Source of the DNA: Gamarada debralockiae
Lineage: Eukaryota > Ascomycota > Leotiomycetes > Helotiales > Hyphodiscaceae
Assembly (NCBI GenBank): GCA_002803225.1
Contig: NXFV01001539.1
Location: 24,101 to 88,100, forward strand
Reading direction: 5' to 3'
Length of the DNA stretch: 64,000 nt
In this document: piece after piece, positions 54,586-64,000 of the stretch
How positions within the stretch are numbered: the stretch's first letter is position 1
Layout: every line of letters starts with the position of its first letter
Program-made: the position numbers and the translations under genes
The notes under the pieces: generated by a model
Databases searched by the model: none
Seen by the model: the letters and a program-made list of their open reading frames with translations, nothing else
Told to the model about the DNA's origin: nothing

Positions 54586-57210
54586 ATGACCGTTTCAATT
54601 CATCACAGTCTGTATGACAGATGGTCGCTACCTCTGGTCTTCGAAACTCTATCGGCGGCATATGTCGCGGTTTTGCTTCAAACTAAGACACCATTTTACC
54701 AAGTAGCACATCTCATTGGGAAGCCTCAAGCCAGTGATGTCAATTTCTGGCTAGAAAAGGTCGAAACTACACTGCAATCGACATTCCCCGATCCCTTTCT
54801 CCGGGGCAGAGCACACAGACATTCTCTCGCATTTTCATCGGCATGCCAACTTCCCAAGTCCCGGGGCGATGCAAATCAATGGACATCAATCTCGAATCTG
54901 CTGCCCTCCTTGCTTATGGGAAGGCGCTCAGCTGTCTCGTGAAACGACGGGATATCGTATTTGGGCATGTGGTGTCCGGACGCTCGCTGCCTCTTCCTGA
55001 CGTGAGCAAATTATCGGACCTCTTTTCAATACGCTTCCCTTTAGAGTCCGATTAGACAACCCGCTTCTTACGAATCATAAAGTGGCGACTTAAGCCCAAC
55101 AAATCGTGATTGGTGGTCAGAGCTATCAACATGCGTCTTTGAATATGATTCACAGGCACTGGCGTCGAACACAGACCGAGTCGGATATTTTGTTGCTGGA
55201 TGTGCTTTTCGTTTTCCGGAAAGCGGCGCCTATTGCTGAGGCCCCCAAGCAGCAACTTTGGAAACCGTTTGGGATACAAGGTGACAGAGATTCCACTGAG
55301 TATTGGCTGAACATTGAACTGGAACAAGGACTCAGCGAGATCACTCTCAGTGCATCTTCACCTATCGGCCGACTTAACCCTCAAGATCTCGACGCACTCT
55401 GTCATAGCTTTGATACCGTCTTAGGGGACATTCTCGACTCGCCGTCGCGAAGTGTCACTGCTTATCCGGAGATGATGCAAGACTTTCCTCTTTCTACGAA
55501 TTCAGCGCCCTTCATCAAGGACAACGCGGATTCCCAAGACATCGCAGGCGGCCTTGCCCTCGCTGCCATCCGCGAAGCATTCTCCGGGATCAGAAGAGAA
55601 GATTGACGTCAAGACGAGCATTTTCTCGCTGGGTATTGACTCCATATCAGTTATCCGGGTCGCATCGATCTGTCGACATCAGAATATACAGCTCAGCGTC
55701 GCGTATGTTCTTCAAGGCCGCTATCTTGGACGCATTATTCGTCTTATGATGTCGAAAAATCCCTCCAGTTCTCCTCGAGCCGACGAAAACATTACTTATG
55801 TCTCTGCCGAGGTGAAGGATGCTGTTTATCTCTACTCAGGTACCCGGCTTCACGGGTAGAGAACGTGCTCCCATGTCTTTCAGGACAGGTCTGTCATCTG
55901 GCAAGCTGGCTTAGGAGCGGCCGTACTTTCTGTGAACCGACATGGGCCTTCATATCTCGCGCAAAACTCCACCAGAATCGATTTGCAGCGGTCTGGCATA
56001 CTCCGCAAAAGCGGCACTCCATTCTGAGAATCGTCTTCGTCACTTTTCAGTATCGACAGGCATACCAAGTAGTCTTAACACCTGAGACGCTCAACGACAT
56101 GGGCTTCAGCACAATCGAAGACTGCGAGAACTTGGTAGGTGAAGTCAAGCGCCAATTAGAATATCTACACGCAAACCCTCCGCTCTCTTCAGCCCACCGA
56201 TCAGTCTGCACCTAATCCAAGGAAAGCATCAAGGCGCGGTCCTGATCAAATTTCACCCCTCCCTATACGATGCATGGGCAATGAGCTTTCTTGTCGCCGA
56301 GCTCTCTGCGCTGCATCACAACGAACCAACGTTCCCTGTCCCCAATTTCTCAGATTTTGTCTAGCACACAGAATGCGATCACTCTCAGCGGTGAAGAGGC
56401 ATACTGGAAATCTACCCTAGCCCAAGCCGAACGAACGATCATTCCGCTACATGGCATCTATACCAATGATCCTCTTCACCCAAAACTAAAGCAAACCTTT
56501 GTATGGGTCAAGCAGGCGGTCTGCCGTCTCTCGCAGAAGACGAAGATCTGCCAGAGCTGCAGCGTAGCACTCAGCACAATCGTCATCCTCGCGTTCTCGC
56601 GCGTTCCAGGCCAGTACACAAATATCAGCAATCGTGCGTTTGGATTCTTTCAAGCCACGCGCTTGGCTGCGTTCTTGATATTGCCACCGTGGATGGGCCA
56701 TGTGTGAATCTTTTGCCTTTTGCTACTCCGAATATGGAGAGGAGAAGTGACCTGCAAACGGCACTGACGAACCAAGAAGAGCTTGATAAACGCGTCCGGT
56801 TTGAGCAGAGTTACCTGCGAAATGTCGTCTCGTGGAAAGAGGGACTTCATCCTCTGTCTCCCGAAACCAGCCCCGAGCCTTTGTTAACGCGAGCTTGAAT
56901 CAACTCCGGCACGGCAGGCAACTCAACAACAAAGCGGATGTAGAGCCTTTATTGAAGCCACTGGACATCAGCGTTCCGACCGATTTCGCGTCCGAAGAGC
57001 CCATCCTAGGCGAAACGGCGGTGGATGGACTGGAGACTGGGTGCCCAGAACCTTTTCGTTGATGTTGGGCCTGTTGAAGAGACGAATAGTGTCGACTTTG
57101 GGGTGAAGTGTGATTTTAGCTTGGTGGATGAGGAGATGGTGAGGCGCTTTGTGGAGGGAGTTGCGGGGGGAATCGAAGGAATTTGTTGGTGTCTTGGAGG
57201 GGAATCGTTA
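54586..57210 (+). pseudogene. Decayed NRPS 3' end (C, PCP, C), siderophore-synthetase-like
   Basis: Fragments in all three frames follow the order of a nonribosomal peptide synthetase end. First condensation domain: SIHHSLYDRWSLPLVFETL (HHxxxDxW active site, 54598), then YGKALSCLVKRRDIVFGHVV and SGRSLPLPD. Carrier protein: SIFSLGIDSISVIRVASICR near 55620-55680, with the Ser that would take phosphopantetheine. Second condensation domain from about 55865: LSGQVCHLASWLRSGRT, TIEDCENLVGEVKRQLEYLH, and at 56252 FHPSLYDAW, where the catalytic second His is Pro. The final part (SVDFGVKCDFSLVDEEMVRR) ends near 57200. Many stops and frameshifts. A repeated PCP-C end is typical of ferrichrome-type synthetases (SidC); that subtype is inference. 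No adenylation domain is left. Confidence 0.8.
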
Positions 57211-57303
57211 AACCTCGTACTTCGTTCTCTATTTACATCATTTTATCACTTTTGTTTGGTTAGTTTAAAACTTTCATAGCATATCCATCAGATTACATAT
57301 CCG

Positions 57304-59353
57304 TCAGCCATCATCCCATCCCCAACACTTCTTCAGCCGTTCCCTCGATCTCATGCACGGCCACACGACATGAGCTTCTGCGTCGACAAGTATGTCGATG
57401 AGCGCTTCCTGCTCCGCTCGTTCTGTGAATCGTTCTCCACCTACGTATAATTCGTCAGCAGATCGACTCTTCAGGGATTCTATGTTAACGACACTCACAC
57501 ATAGCGATAGCTATTCCAGCCGAGAAGTTAATAAGGGTGAAACGCCGATTCGAGCAAGCGATTCCACAGATCTTGAAAATAAGATCTTTAATCCGGAGGT
57601 CACCTTCCTTCAAGGCTGTCGCGCGGTCTGGCCCAAGAAGTGGGACCTGAGGATCGTGCGCCAACAACAGAATACGAGAGATGGCTAGGTAGTGATGTGC
57701 CGCAGCTGCTGAACATTAGTCACAAGTACGGAATGAACCATACAACTCACCATGACAATCATTCGCAAACCATAACTCAGGAAAGAGTTTTCCATTCTCC
57801 GGATTGGAAGTCTCGTTGAAGATAGGCCTGAAACTCGGCGGTATCGCTTTCTCCCATCTCCCTAGATATTCCCAAAGTTCCTTCCATTGGTCCAAAGACT
57901 TAGGACCATCTCCGTTGCAGTATGCCAAAGTATCGGCAGTATGTGCTATGATGCGAAACGTCCACGTCCAATCATCAGTTGGCTCTAGAGTGCGATCGAT
58001 ATTACAATACTCCACAAGCTTCGGCGGAGGAGGTCGGTTCGTCATGAAGGCTATGTGGATTTCTTGTCTTAGCTCGATTTTCAATGTTGCAAATCGGAGG
58101 GACGAGGTGGTTGTTGTGTTGGAGATTTGGGTTCGTGCTCGCTCGCGGGCTTGCACCAGCATGTGCGAGCCAAGAACGTGTTGGGAGGGACTGGGTTCGT
58201 CGATTTGTTCTACTCACTTGCATCAGCCTTCGTATCATCAGGATTGAATCGAGGAATTCTGATGAAAGGGAGAGTACCGGTCATTTCGTGGAAAAATCTT
58301 AAGATGACAGTTGCTGCGAATAGTTTGTCGTCCAGCAATGCCTCTGGATTGGCGAGCTCGGGGATAAGAGTCTTCAGACATTCGTGTTGATACCTATCTG
58401 CTGCGTAACGATCAAAATTTCGGGTCAGGCTGAGGTGTCGAGCTGATACTGCCAGAATGGCGTTGAGAAGTGTTGGGGAAGTGGCTGCTTCTGGAATGAC
58501 GATTGTAGAGAAGTGTTTGTACTTGTCACAGTAGTCAAACTGGAGTCGTTAGCGGATTTATTGCTGGGGGCCAGACATTGAAGTCTCGTGCCCAAAGGGG
58601 AAGATGTACCCATAAGGCAAGTTCAGTTGCGAAGTATTGGAGCAAGAAAGCTTCGTTTTTCGTAGGAAGCGGCCACAAGGATTGGGGCTGGTCGAGCTGG
58701 TGAGAACTAGTAGGTGAACTTTCTCCATCAATCGTCGATGTGAGACTGCTATCTTGTGATAATGAGCTCGAGACCGAAGTGCAGCTACTCAAGCGAGATC
58801 CACTTGACTGTGATTGTAGATTTCCGAGCACAACGAGGAGACTATTGTCATTGGCTACGTGTTCACTTTCCCCTTCCACATCTGCCGTCTGATCGCTAAG
58901 CAATACTTCACCATTCAAATCTTTGAGCTGCTGCTCAATAGAAGACAGGGAATTAGCGAATCGGACTGAAAAGTATGTTAGCATATTAAGTGTTGTCAAA
59001 GTTGAACTTTCCTGAGAGTGACTAACGTTGCTTTGGAACTTTGGACCAAGGTTGACCTGGTTGGAAGCGCTTGGAACGACCACGACATCTTCTAGAAGAG
59101 ATACTAGGATTGAAATCATGGCGGAATTGATATCTCAATGGAGCGATACAGGCTCTTCCTTCTTCAGTACAGGGCGTGCAGGGCTTCGCGAGGTCGCCTG
59201 ACAAATATCAGTGTGGAGATAGTGATTTTTCAAAGCAATACATACATTTGAGATGCCGCACTTGACATTCACCGCTTGAAAAATGATGTCAGCTCTGGTC
59301 AATCACTCAGAGAGGGCTATGTACCATGACTTTCTATATAGAGTTGTAGACAT
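57304..59353 (-). CDS. Zn2Cys6 fungal transcription factor, ARCA-like
   Basis: Eight exons: 59325-59353, 59246-59274, 59027-59197, 58610-58965, 58278-58539, 57751-58209, 57499-57705 and 57304-57440; introns 45-70 nt, all in phase; 549 aa. The zinc cluster is spread over three exons with two Cys codons split by introns: residues 8-36 read KSCGECQVRHLKCD, then PCTPCTEEGRAC, spacing C-x2-C-x6-C-x5-C-x2-C-x6-C. C-terminal domain: HFSTIVIPEAATSPTLLNAI, LAVSARHLSLTRNFDRYAAD, KLFAATVILRFFHEMT, ELRQEIHIAFMTNR, LWFANDCHGAAAHHYLAIS. These blocks are typical of fungal-specific factor type 2 (ARCA) proteins. It ends 94 bp beyond the NRPS relic and may once have been its neighbour regulator (inference). 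Confidence 0.88.
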
Positions 59354-59996
59354 CGCGGAGTTTCTTCTCTCTTATGGCGGGAGTATGCTGATCTCCTTTC
59401 AACTCCGACGGCTTTTGAAATGTCGAACAGCGTTGTTGCAGTTGAAGTCTACAACCAACAGAAGTATTTTGAAACTCAAAAATACCGAAGGGGATGAAAC
59501 GTTTAAATGGGATTAATTGCTCAGTTTGAATGTTGTATGAGCTGGCCCCCGGTCGCGGAAAGTTCTTCCGAGGTTGGAAGTCGCGGGGTGGCAAATTGCT
59601 CACCCCGCCCACCCCACTTTCTAATTTGGGTTCTTGAGTTGCAAGCACGGAAGAACTTCCCTACACTCTAAAATCTTGTGCGTTCTCAAGAACGCTAATG
59701 GAGTCGTAATATTCTAAGCTCTGTCTGGTTGATACTGCACGATCCAAATTGAGTTGCTCTCTATGGCGGGATGTATTTCCGAAGGGGAGTTCTTTCCGAT
59801 GCCAGTTGTCGGCATTCTTGATAAGCAAAAATCATGCTTGTCTTGTCCCTTAAACTTAGTTTCGACTGCCCCGAAAACTCAAGTATAAAAGGTACCCAGT
59901 GATTCTATTGTTATGAACGTTTGACTTTGCAACTTACTCCTCGATCCGAGAGAACTTCGCTCCAAGAACCTTGTCTTCTTGCTTTCATTTAGCACA
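59354..59996. promoter_or_regulatory. Divergent promoter region, Zn2Cys6 gene and dioxygenase gene
   Basis: 643 bp. TATAAAA at 59884-59890 lies 107 bp before the dioxygenase start, a plausible TATA box. A short hairpin (GGGGTGGCAAATTGCTCACCC, 59585 region) is present. Nothing else supported. Confidence 0.45.
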
Positions 59997-61092
59997 ATGC
60001 CTTTCGGCATGGAAACAACCTCGCCAACGAGTGGTCGAGGATATGGCAATCCACTCAAATTACAATCATCCGGAGGGATCATTGAACCTCAATTTTTGAG
60101 CAAGCTTCGTCCAACTTATCTCGATACTCCCATGCAAGAGATCCGGAAACGATACGAGGATGATGGCTACGTATGGCTGAAGAGGTTACTCCCCTCATCT
60201 GACGTTTGGAATGCTCGCAGAGAGTATTTTGAATTTCTTGGTCCAACGGGTTTGATAAAAGAGGGTACTGATCCGAAAGATGGGATTTATTGCGGTGGAG
60301 ACTGGCGTCGTGTAAGTTGAATTTCACACTTCGTGTTCATCATCAGCAAGCTCAACAATCCAGTGGATGTCGCCAGGCAAATTACGCCGAAGCATAGGCC
60401 TCAAAGACCAGAACATTGAGTACGAAAGAAGAGTGATCGAAGCTCACTCAGCACCATGGTACACCACTTTCGCCCACCATCCAGTTCTGTGGAATTTCGT
60501 CAAGCAGTTCTCAGGCTGGGAGGACACGACTCTACTCGAGCGATCTCTCTTCCGACCTAATGTTCCAGGTGGCGAAGCAACACATGTCCACTACGACCAG
60601 ATTTTCTTGCGTGGTGGCCCGCCAACCGCACTCACAGCATGGGTACCACTTGGTGACTGCGCCATCAACGGTGGCGGTCTTCTCTACCTTGAAGATTCGG
60701 TATCTCTTGGCATGGATCTTGAAAAGGGCTTTGCCGAAGCCGCGAAAGACTTTACTGAAGAGGAACGACTGTCGGCATTTAACGCAGCAATGATGGAGAC
60801 TGGCTTTCTCGAAAAGGATTCTGGGAAATTCTCTAAACTTTGGGGAAGGCGATGGCTGGTTGCAGACTATGAGGCAGGTGATGTGGTGCTGCATAATCCT
60901 TTTAATATCCATTGTAGCGCTGTCAATGAGACCAATGTGATTCGGTTGGCGACCGATCTGAGGTTTGTCGAGACTGGGAAACCGTTTGATCAGAGATGGA
61001 TGAAGACTTGGGCGGTAAGCTACTTCTATTGGATCTATTGATCATTCGATTCCTCTGCTGATCATTCCCAACAGCCAGATGATGGTCTTTGA
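59997..61092 (+). CDS. Phytanoyl-CoA dioxygenase (PhyH) family protein
   Basis: Fe(II)/2-oxoglutarate-dependent oxygenase family. Exons 59997-60311, 60364-61014 and 61075-61092 (introns 52 and 60 nt), 327 aa, normal for the family. The last exon is only five codons (PDDGL). N-terminal RYEDDGYVWLKRLLPSSDVW is the usual PhyH opening. Metal-binding His-x-Asp: THVHYDQ (His181, Asp183); distal His288 in NPFNIHCSAVNE; the Arg for 2-oxoglutarate is probably Arg299 in IRLATDLRF. The strand GGGLLYLEDS is also typical. Fungal members act in secondary metabolism or lipid degradation; substrate unknown. All three iron ligands are present, so it is likely active. Confidence 0.88.
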
Positions 61093-61536
61093 AGGGAGGA
61101 AGGCTGTCGCGATGGACGTGCAATGGAAGATTGGCAATAGGACACAAATTCCGGATTCACTGGGTGGCAATGTCAGCGAGAACACCATCTTTATGATTCC
61201 CGCGAAATTTAAAACTCCCGTTTTTCTCAACTTACTAACTGACGTAAGCTGCTTAACTTGGCAGTGTCTGTGATACCTTGAAATCCAGAAGAGGTAAATG
61301 TTGAAGTTGCAACGGCTGCCTCGCGAATTTGCCCTGTTCGAGCCAAGTTTCAGCGCCGAAAATCCTCCATAGGTTATTTTCGGGGTAGTATGAATAAGCT
61401 TTTTAATTAGTGCCTGTTATGTAATGTAACAAGGGGTGAGATTAGCCTTCGCTCTTTATTCCATCCTCTCTCGCATCAACCAATTGACGTTTTAAAGTTA
61501 CAAAATCTTCCTCTTAATTTCCAATTTCTTTCTGGC
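61093..61536. other. Intergenic
   Basis: 444 bp, promoter of the GNAT gene expected at the right end. No other feature. Confidence 0.4.
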
Positions 61537-62237
61537 ATGGCTACTTCTCCAGAACCCGCAATTGGGCACAACCCGAACTTGAAGCTCGACTTCGCAACCC
61601 CAGCCGACGCCAGAGAACTCAGCGATGTCTGGTACAAATGCTTTCCAGACGCTTTCATCAGGAAAATGTTTCCTCAAACTCCCTCCGTTCAACAATGGTG
61701 GGACGACGCAAATACATCCGATATGCTCAATCGGCCAGCCGCAAAGTATCTGAAAGTTACAGATATCACAGCAAACGAAGGAAAGGGAAAGATTGTGGGC
61801 TACGCGAAATGGTTCGTCCCCGTCGAAAATCAGAAACCGGAATTGGAGAATCGTTTCCCGCCCTGGGCAGAGGAAAGTGATAAAGATCTTTGTGATCGAT
61901 TTTTCGGACATTTAGTTGTGGAGAGACGGAAGTTGTTGGCAGACCGACAACATTATTGTGAGTTCAATTGACAAAGCTTTGTTGAATGAATGCCGACGCG
62001 AATCTAGATCTCTGCATGTTAGGTACAATCCCAGAATATCGAAGACAAGGTGTCGCTTCGATGTTGGTAGGATGGGGGACCGACCTTGCTGATCGGGATG
62101 GAATGGAGGCTTTTGTCGATGCTAGTGATCAGGGCAAGCCGGTGTATGCGAAGTTTGGCTTCGAGCCGCAACAGCCATTCGTAATTCCGGGTGAAGATTT
62201 CACGTGTACTTGTTACCTGAGGCCCGCAAGAAAGTAG
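61537..62237 (+). CDS. GNAT-family N-acetyltransferase
   Basis: Exons 61537-61957 and 62008-62237, intron 50 nt (GTGAGT...TCTAG), phase 1; 216 aa. N-terminus LDFATPADARELSDVWYKCF is the usual first strand and helix; IVGYAKWFVP is the central strand; LCMLGTIPEYRRQGVASMLV is the acetyl-CoA motif A (R-x-x-G-x-A with Arg152, Gly155, Ala157), which spans the splice; KPVYAKFGFEP is motif B. Many fungal relatives are small cytosolic proteins of unknown substrate. All expected parts are present. Confidence 0.9.
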
Positions 62238-62756
62238 GTGCTGGCGAAGGATGTTCCCGTTGTTGAGAACGCTAGTTTAGATTCGAGCTAATAGACAGCG
62301 AATTCAAAGAGCAAGCGGGAGATTTCTAGCAAGCTGTGCAAGACCTTCTGAGATCGGTGTTGGGACGTCTCTAGACAGTTGGCGGCCAATCCGTTGGAGT
62401 AGACCGCAATCACGTGAGAGAAATGTGTTCCTTCAAATCTAAATCTTACATGCTTTGAAGTGGTCATTACTGCGTATAATAAACATGTCATTACAATCTA
62501 ACTCGCTTTAAAGAACTACGGTCACAATTGAAGCACATCGACCACCTTCGCTTCAAGGATGTCATATATCACATGATCGGGGTCAAGGTCGGGAAAATTT
62601 ACCCACTTTGGGTCACAGTCATCAACTTGGTGCTTACAAACAACTCCTAAAATATATTGAGCATGTGTGTTTGTTGTTATAAAGCGAAAGAGTGTGATAG
62701 ACATTGTTTCTTGAGCTGTTCATGAGAGAGAGTTCCGCGAAGTTGCATTTTCGGAA
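62238..62756. other. Intergenic
   Basis: 519 bp between the GNAT gene and the dehydrogenase relic. Nothing supported. Confidence 0.4.
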
Positions 62757-63894
62757 ATGGCGACAAAAGTTGCTCGTCAATTCTGTCTACGCCATGGCGA
62801 CTCATCGCCGCAGACCTTGAAATTATTCGGAGAGCAGATCGAGTTGAAAAAGCCAACGGACGTTATCATCAGGGTCCACGCCATCGCACTGAATTACCGG
62901 GACGCCAACATTCTGAATGGAACCAACCTCTGGCTTGTCTCCCTAGACGGAATACCATGTTCAGATGCAGCCGGGATAGTGGTAGCTGTCGGTCATAGTG
63001 TAAGTCAATTTGCTGTTGGGGACAAAGTATTCCCCATCTTCCATCAGAATTCGATTACTGCACTCGAACTATCTCGTCAATGGCTGGGAGATGAGGCGGA
63101 TGGTGTTCTGGCTACTCATGTAGTATTTCCTGAGGTAAATGTTGTCAAATTTCCAGAGCATTTGAATTGGGCTGAAGCTGCGTGCTTGCCGTGTGCGCGA
63201 TTGACGGCTGGAATGCGTTGGCATATGATGGGAGTCTGACGGCAGAAAGACGGTATTGATTCAAGGTTAGCAATCGTTGATCCTGAATGTATCATTTTGA
63301 TCCTTACTTTACTCAGAAACCGGTGGAGTTGGTCTTATGGTCTTGAAATTTGCGAAGGTCGGGGCTGCAAAGTCATCATCACGTCCTCTTCTGATGAGAA
63401 GCTAGAGACGGTCCGAAACTTCCTGGAATCGGTCCAATCTCGACAACCAATTACGTAAAATTTCCCGACTGGGTTTATGAAGCGATCAAAATCAATAGCG
63501 GTATTAGTATCGACATCGTCATCGAAAATGATGGTACATCATCTCTCTTGAAGAGAATCAATGGTGCGGCAAAGCGAGGTGTCGCCAGCCAAGTTGGTAT
63601 CTTGACAACAGAACTCTTAGGATCTTGAAGGCTTGCTCTCTAAATTGATCGATAAAACAATTACAATCATGTAAGCTTCATTCTCCGAATCATGTGAGAA
63701 TAGAACTCACCTTCAAAAGGGGTATCAACGTTAGACCTGGACTTGACCTGGAGCAACTGAATCGGGTGGTTAGTGCAAACGAAATGACTTTTGGGGAGCT
63801 CATTAACAAAAAAATATCCTTTTAACAAGGCTGATGCTTTTTCGCACCTTTGGTCAGGAAAACATGTTGGAAAGGTTGTTATTGAATTTGTTTG
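62757..63894 (+). pseudogene. Zinc-type alcohol dehydrogenase-like (MDR) gene with frameshifts
   Basis: The first 160 codons look intact: MATKVARQFCLRHGDSSPQT, HAIALNYRDANILNG (MDR N-domain), PCSDAAGIVVAVGHSVSQFA, VGDKVFPIFHQN, then EAACLPCARLTAG. At about 63215-63240 the frame is lost (stop TGA), and the cofactor-binding part continues in other frames: TGGVGLMVLKFAK after an intron-like gap, CKVIITSSSDEKLETVRNFL, VYEAIKINSGISIDIVIEND, and at the end HLWSGKHVGKVVIEF (about 63890). At least three indels. The N-domain might still be made as a truncated protein, but NAD(P)H binding is broken. Sequence error near a contig end is an alternative explanation. Confidence 0.7.
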
Positions 63895-63942
63895 ACAAGT
63901 GGTCGCTGAGAAAGGGGGTTAATTAGGGGCTACTCTCTCGCC

Positions 63943-63944
<2 letters not shown>

Positions 63945-64000
<56 letters not shown>
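63945..64000. other. Poly-C run at the end of the window
   Basis: 56 uninterrupted C run to the last base. The preceding DNA is ordinary. It is not a telomere repeat (CCCTAA). Most likely a sequencing or assembly artefact at a contig end. Confidence 0.8.

Noticed and set aside
63945..64000. Telomere
   Set aside because: Pure C rather than CCCTAA repeats.
1..64000. CRISPR array, bacterial operons, riboswitches, tRNA or rRNA genes
   Set aside because: Intron-rich fungal DNA; no regularly spaced short repeats, and no tRNA cloverleaf or rRNA core found by eye.

Overview
The window is nuclear DNA of a filamentous ascomycete (Pezizomycotina; Leotiomycetes is my best guess, an impression from the gene families rather than a proof). 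Evidence: many short GT-AG introns of 45-130 nt with CTRAC/CTAAY branch sites, fungal Zn2Cys6 regulators, a hydrophobin-like protein, several 2EXR (F-box-like) genes, Dal5-type transport, and AT-rich islands of decayed transposons with RIP-like damage. Most gene models below are multi-exon; I joined exons by hand from splice signals, phase and protein-family continuity.

Layout. 0.2-3 kb: Rab geranylgeranyltransferase alpha (minus) beside a broken Cdc20/Fizzy-like gene. 3-7.5 kb: a 2EXR protein, a GC-rich stretch with no gene, a 3' gene remnant, an AT-rich element relic and a dead glutathione transferase. 7.9-11.2 kb: two paralogous minus-strand genes sharing an intron position, separated by a 216-bp inverted-repeat element and a 75-bp palindromic tandem repeat. 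11.7-17.5 kb: Rxt3 (histone deacetylase complex) and Btn1/CLN3. 18-23.4 kb: three 2EXR loci, one of them dead. 23.7-30.2 kb: Zn2Cys6 regulator, Dal5-type permease and a penicillin acyltransferase-like (C45) enzyme; the last two are divergent and share a 619-bp promoter. 32-34 kb: a helical/Ubl/zinc-ribbon/ankyrin protein. 34.4 kb: a 215-bp element with the same termini as the one at 9.9 kb. 36.6-43.5 kb: glyoxalase-like protein, acetylornithine aminotransferase (Arg8), glutathione transferase and a hydrophobin-like secreted protein.

43.5-49.5 kb is an AT-rich, transposon-derived island with a RIP-damaged DUF3435-like gene, inverted-repeat elements and a candidate small secreted cysteine-rich protein. 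It is followed by a secreted subtilase whose last exons encode a defensin-like (CSalpha-beta) cysteine pattern, a dead amino-acid permease, a free-standing MADS-box protein, a TPR relic and a decayed NRPS 3' end. 57-62 kb returns to intact genes (Zn2Cys6 regulator, phytanoyl-CoA dioxygenase-like, GNAT). The window closes with a decay-riddled alcohol dehydrogenase-like gene and 56 consecutive C, which looks like an assembly end.

How genes may work together: the C45 enzyme, the permease and possibly the nearby regulator look like a small metabolic module. The subtilase-defensin protein, the hydrophobin-like protein and the small secreted protein are the secreted, interaction-type candidates and lie next to or inside the transposon-rich part.
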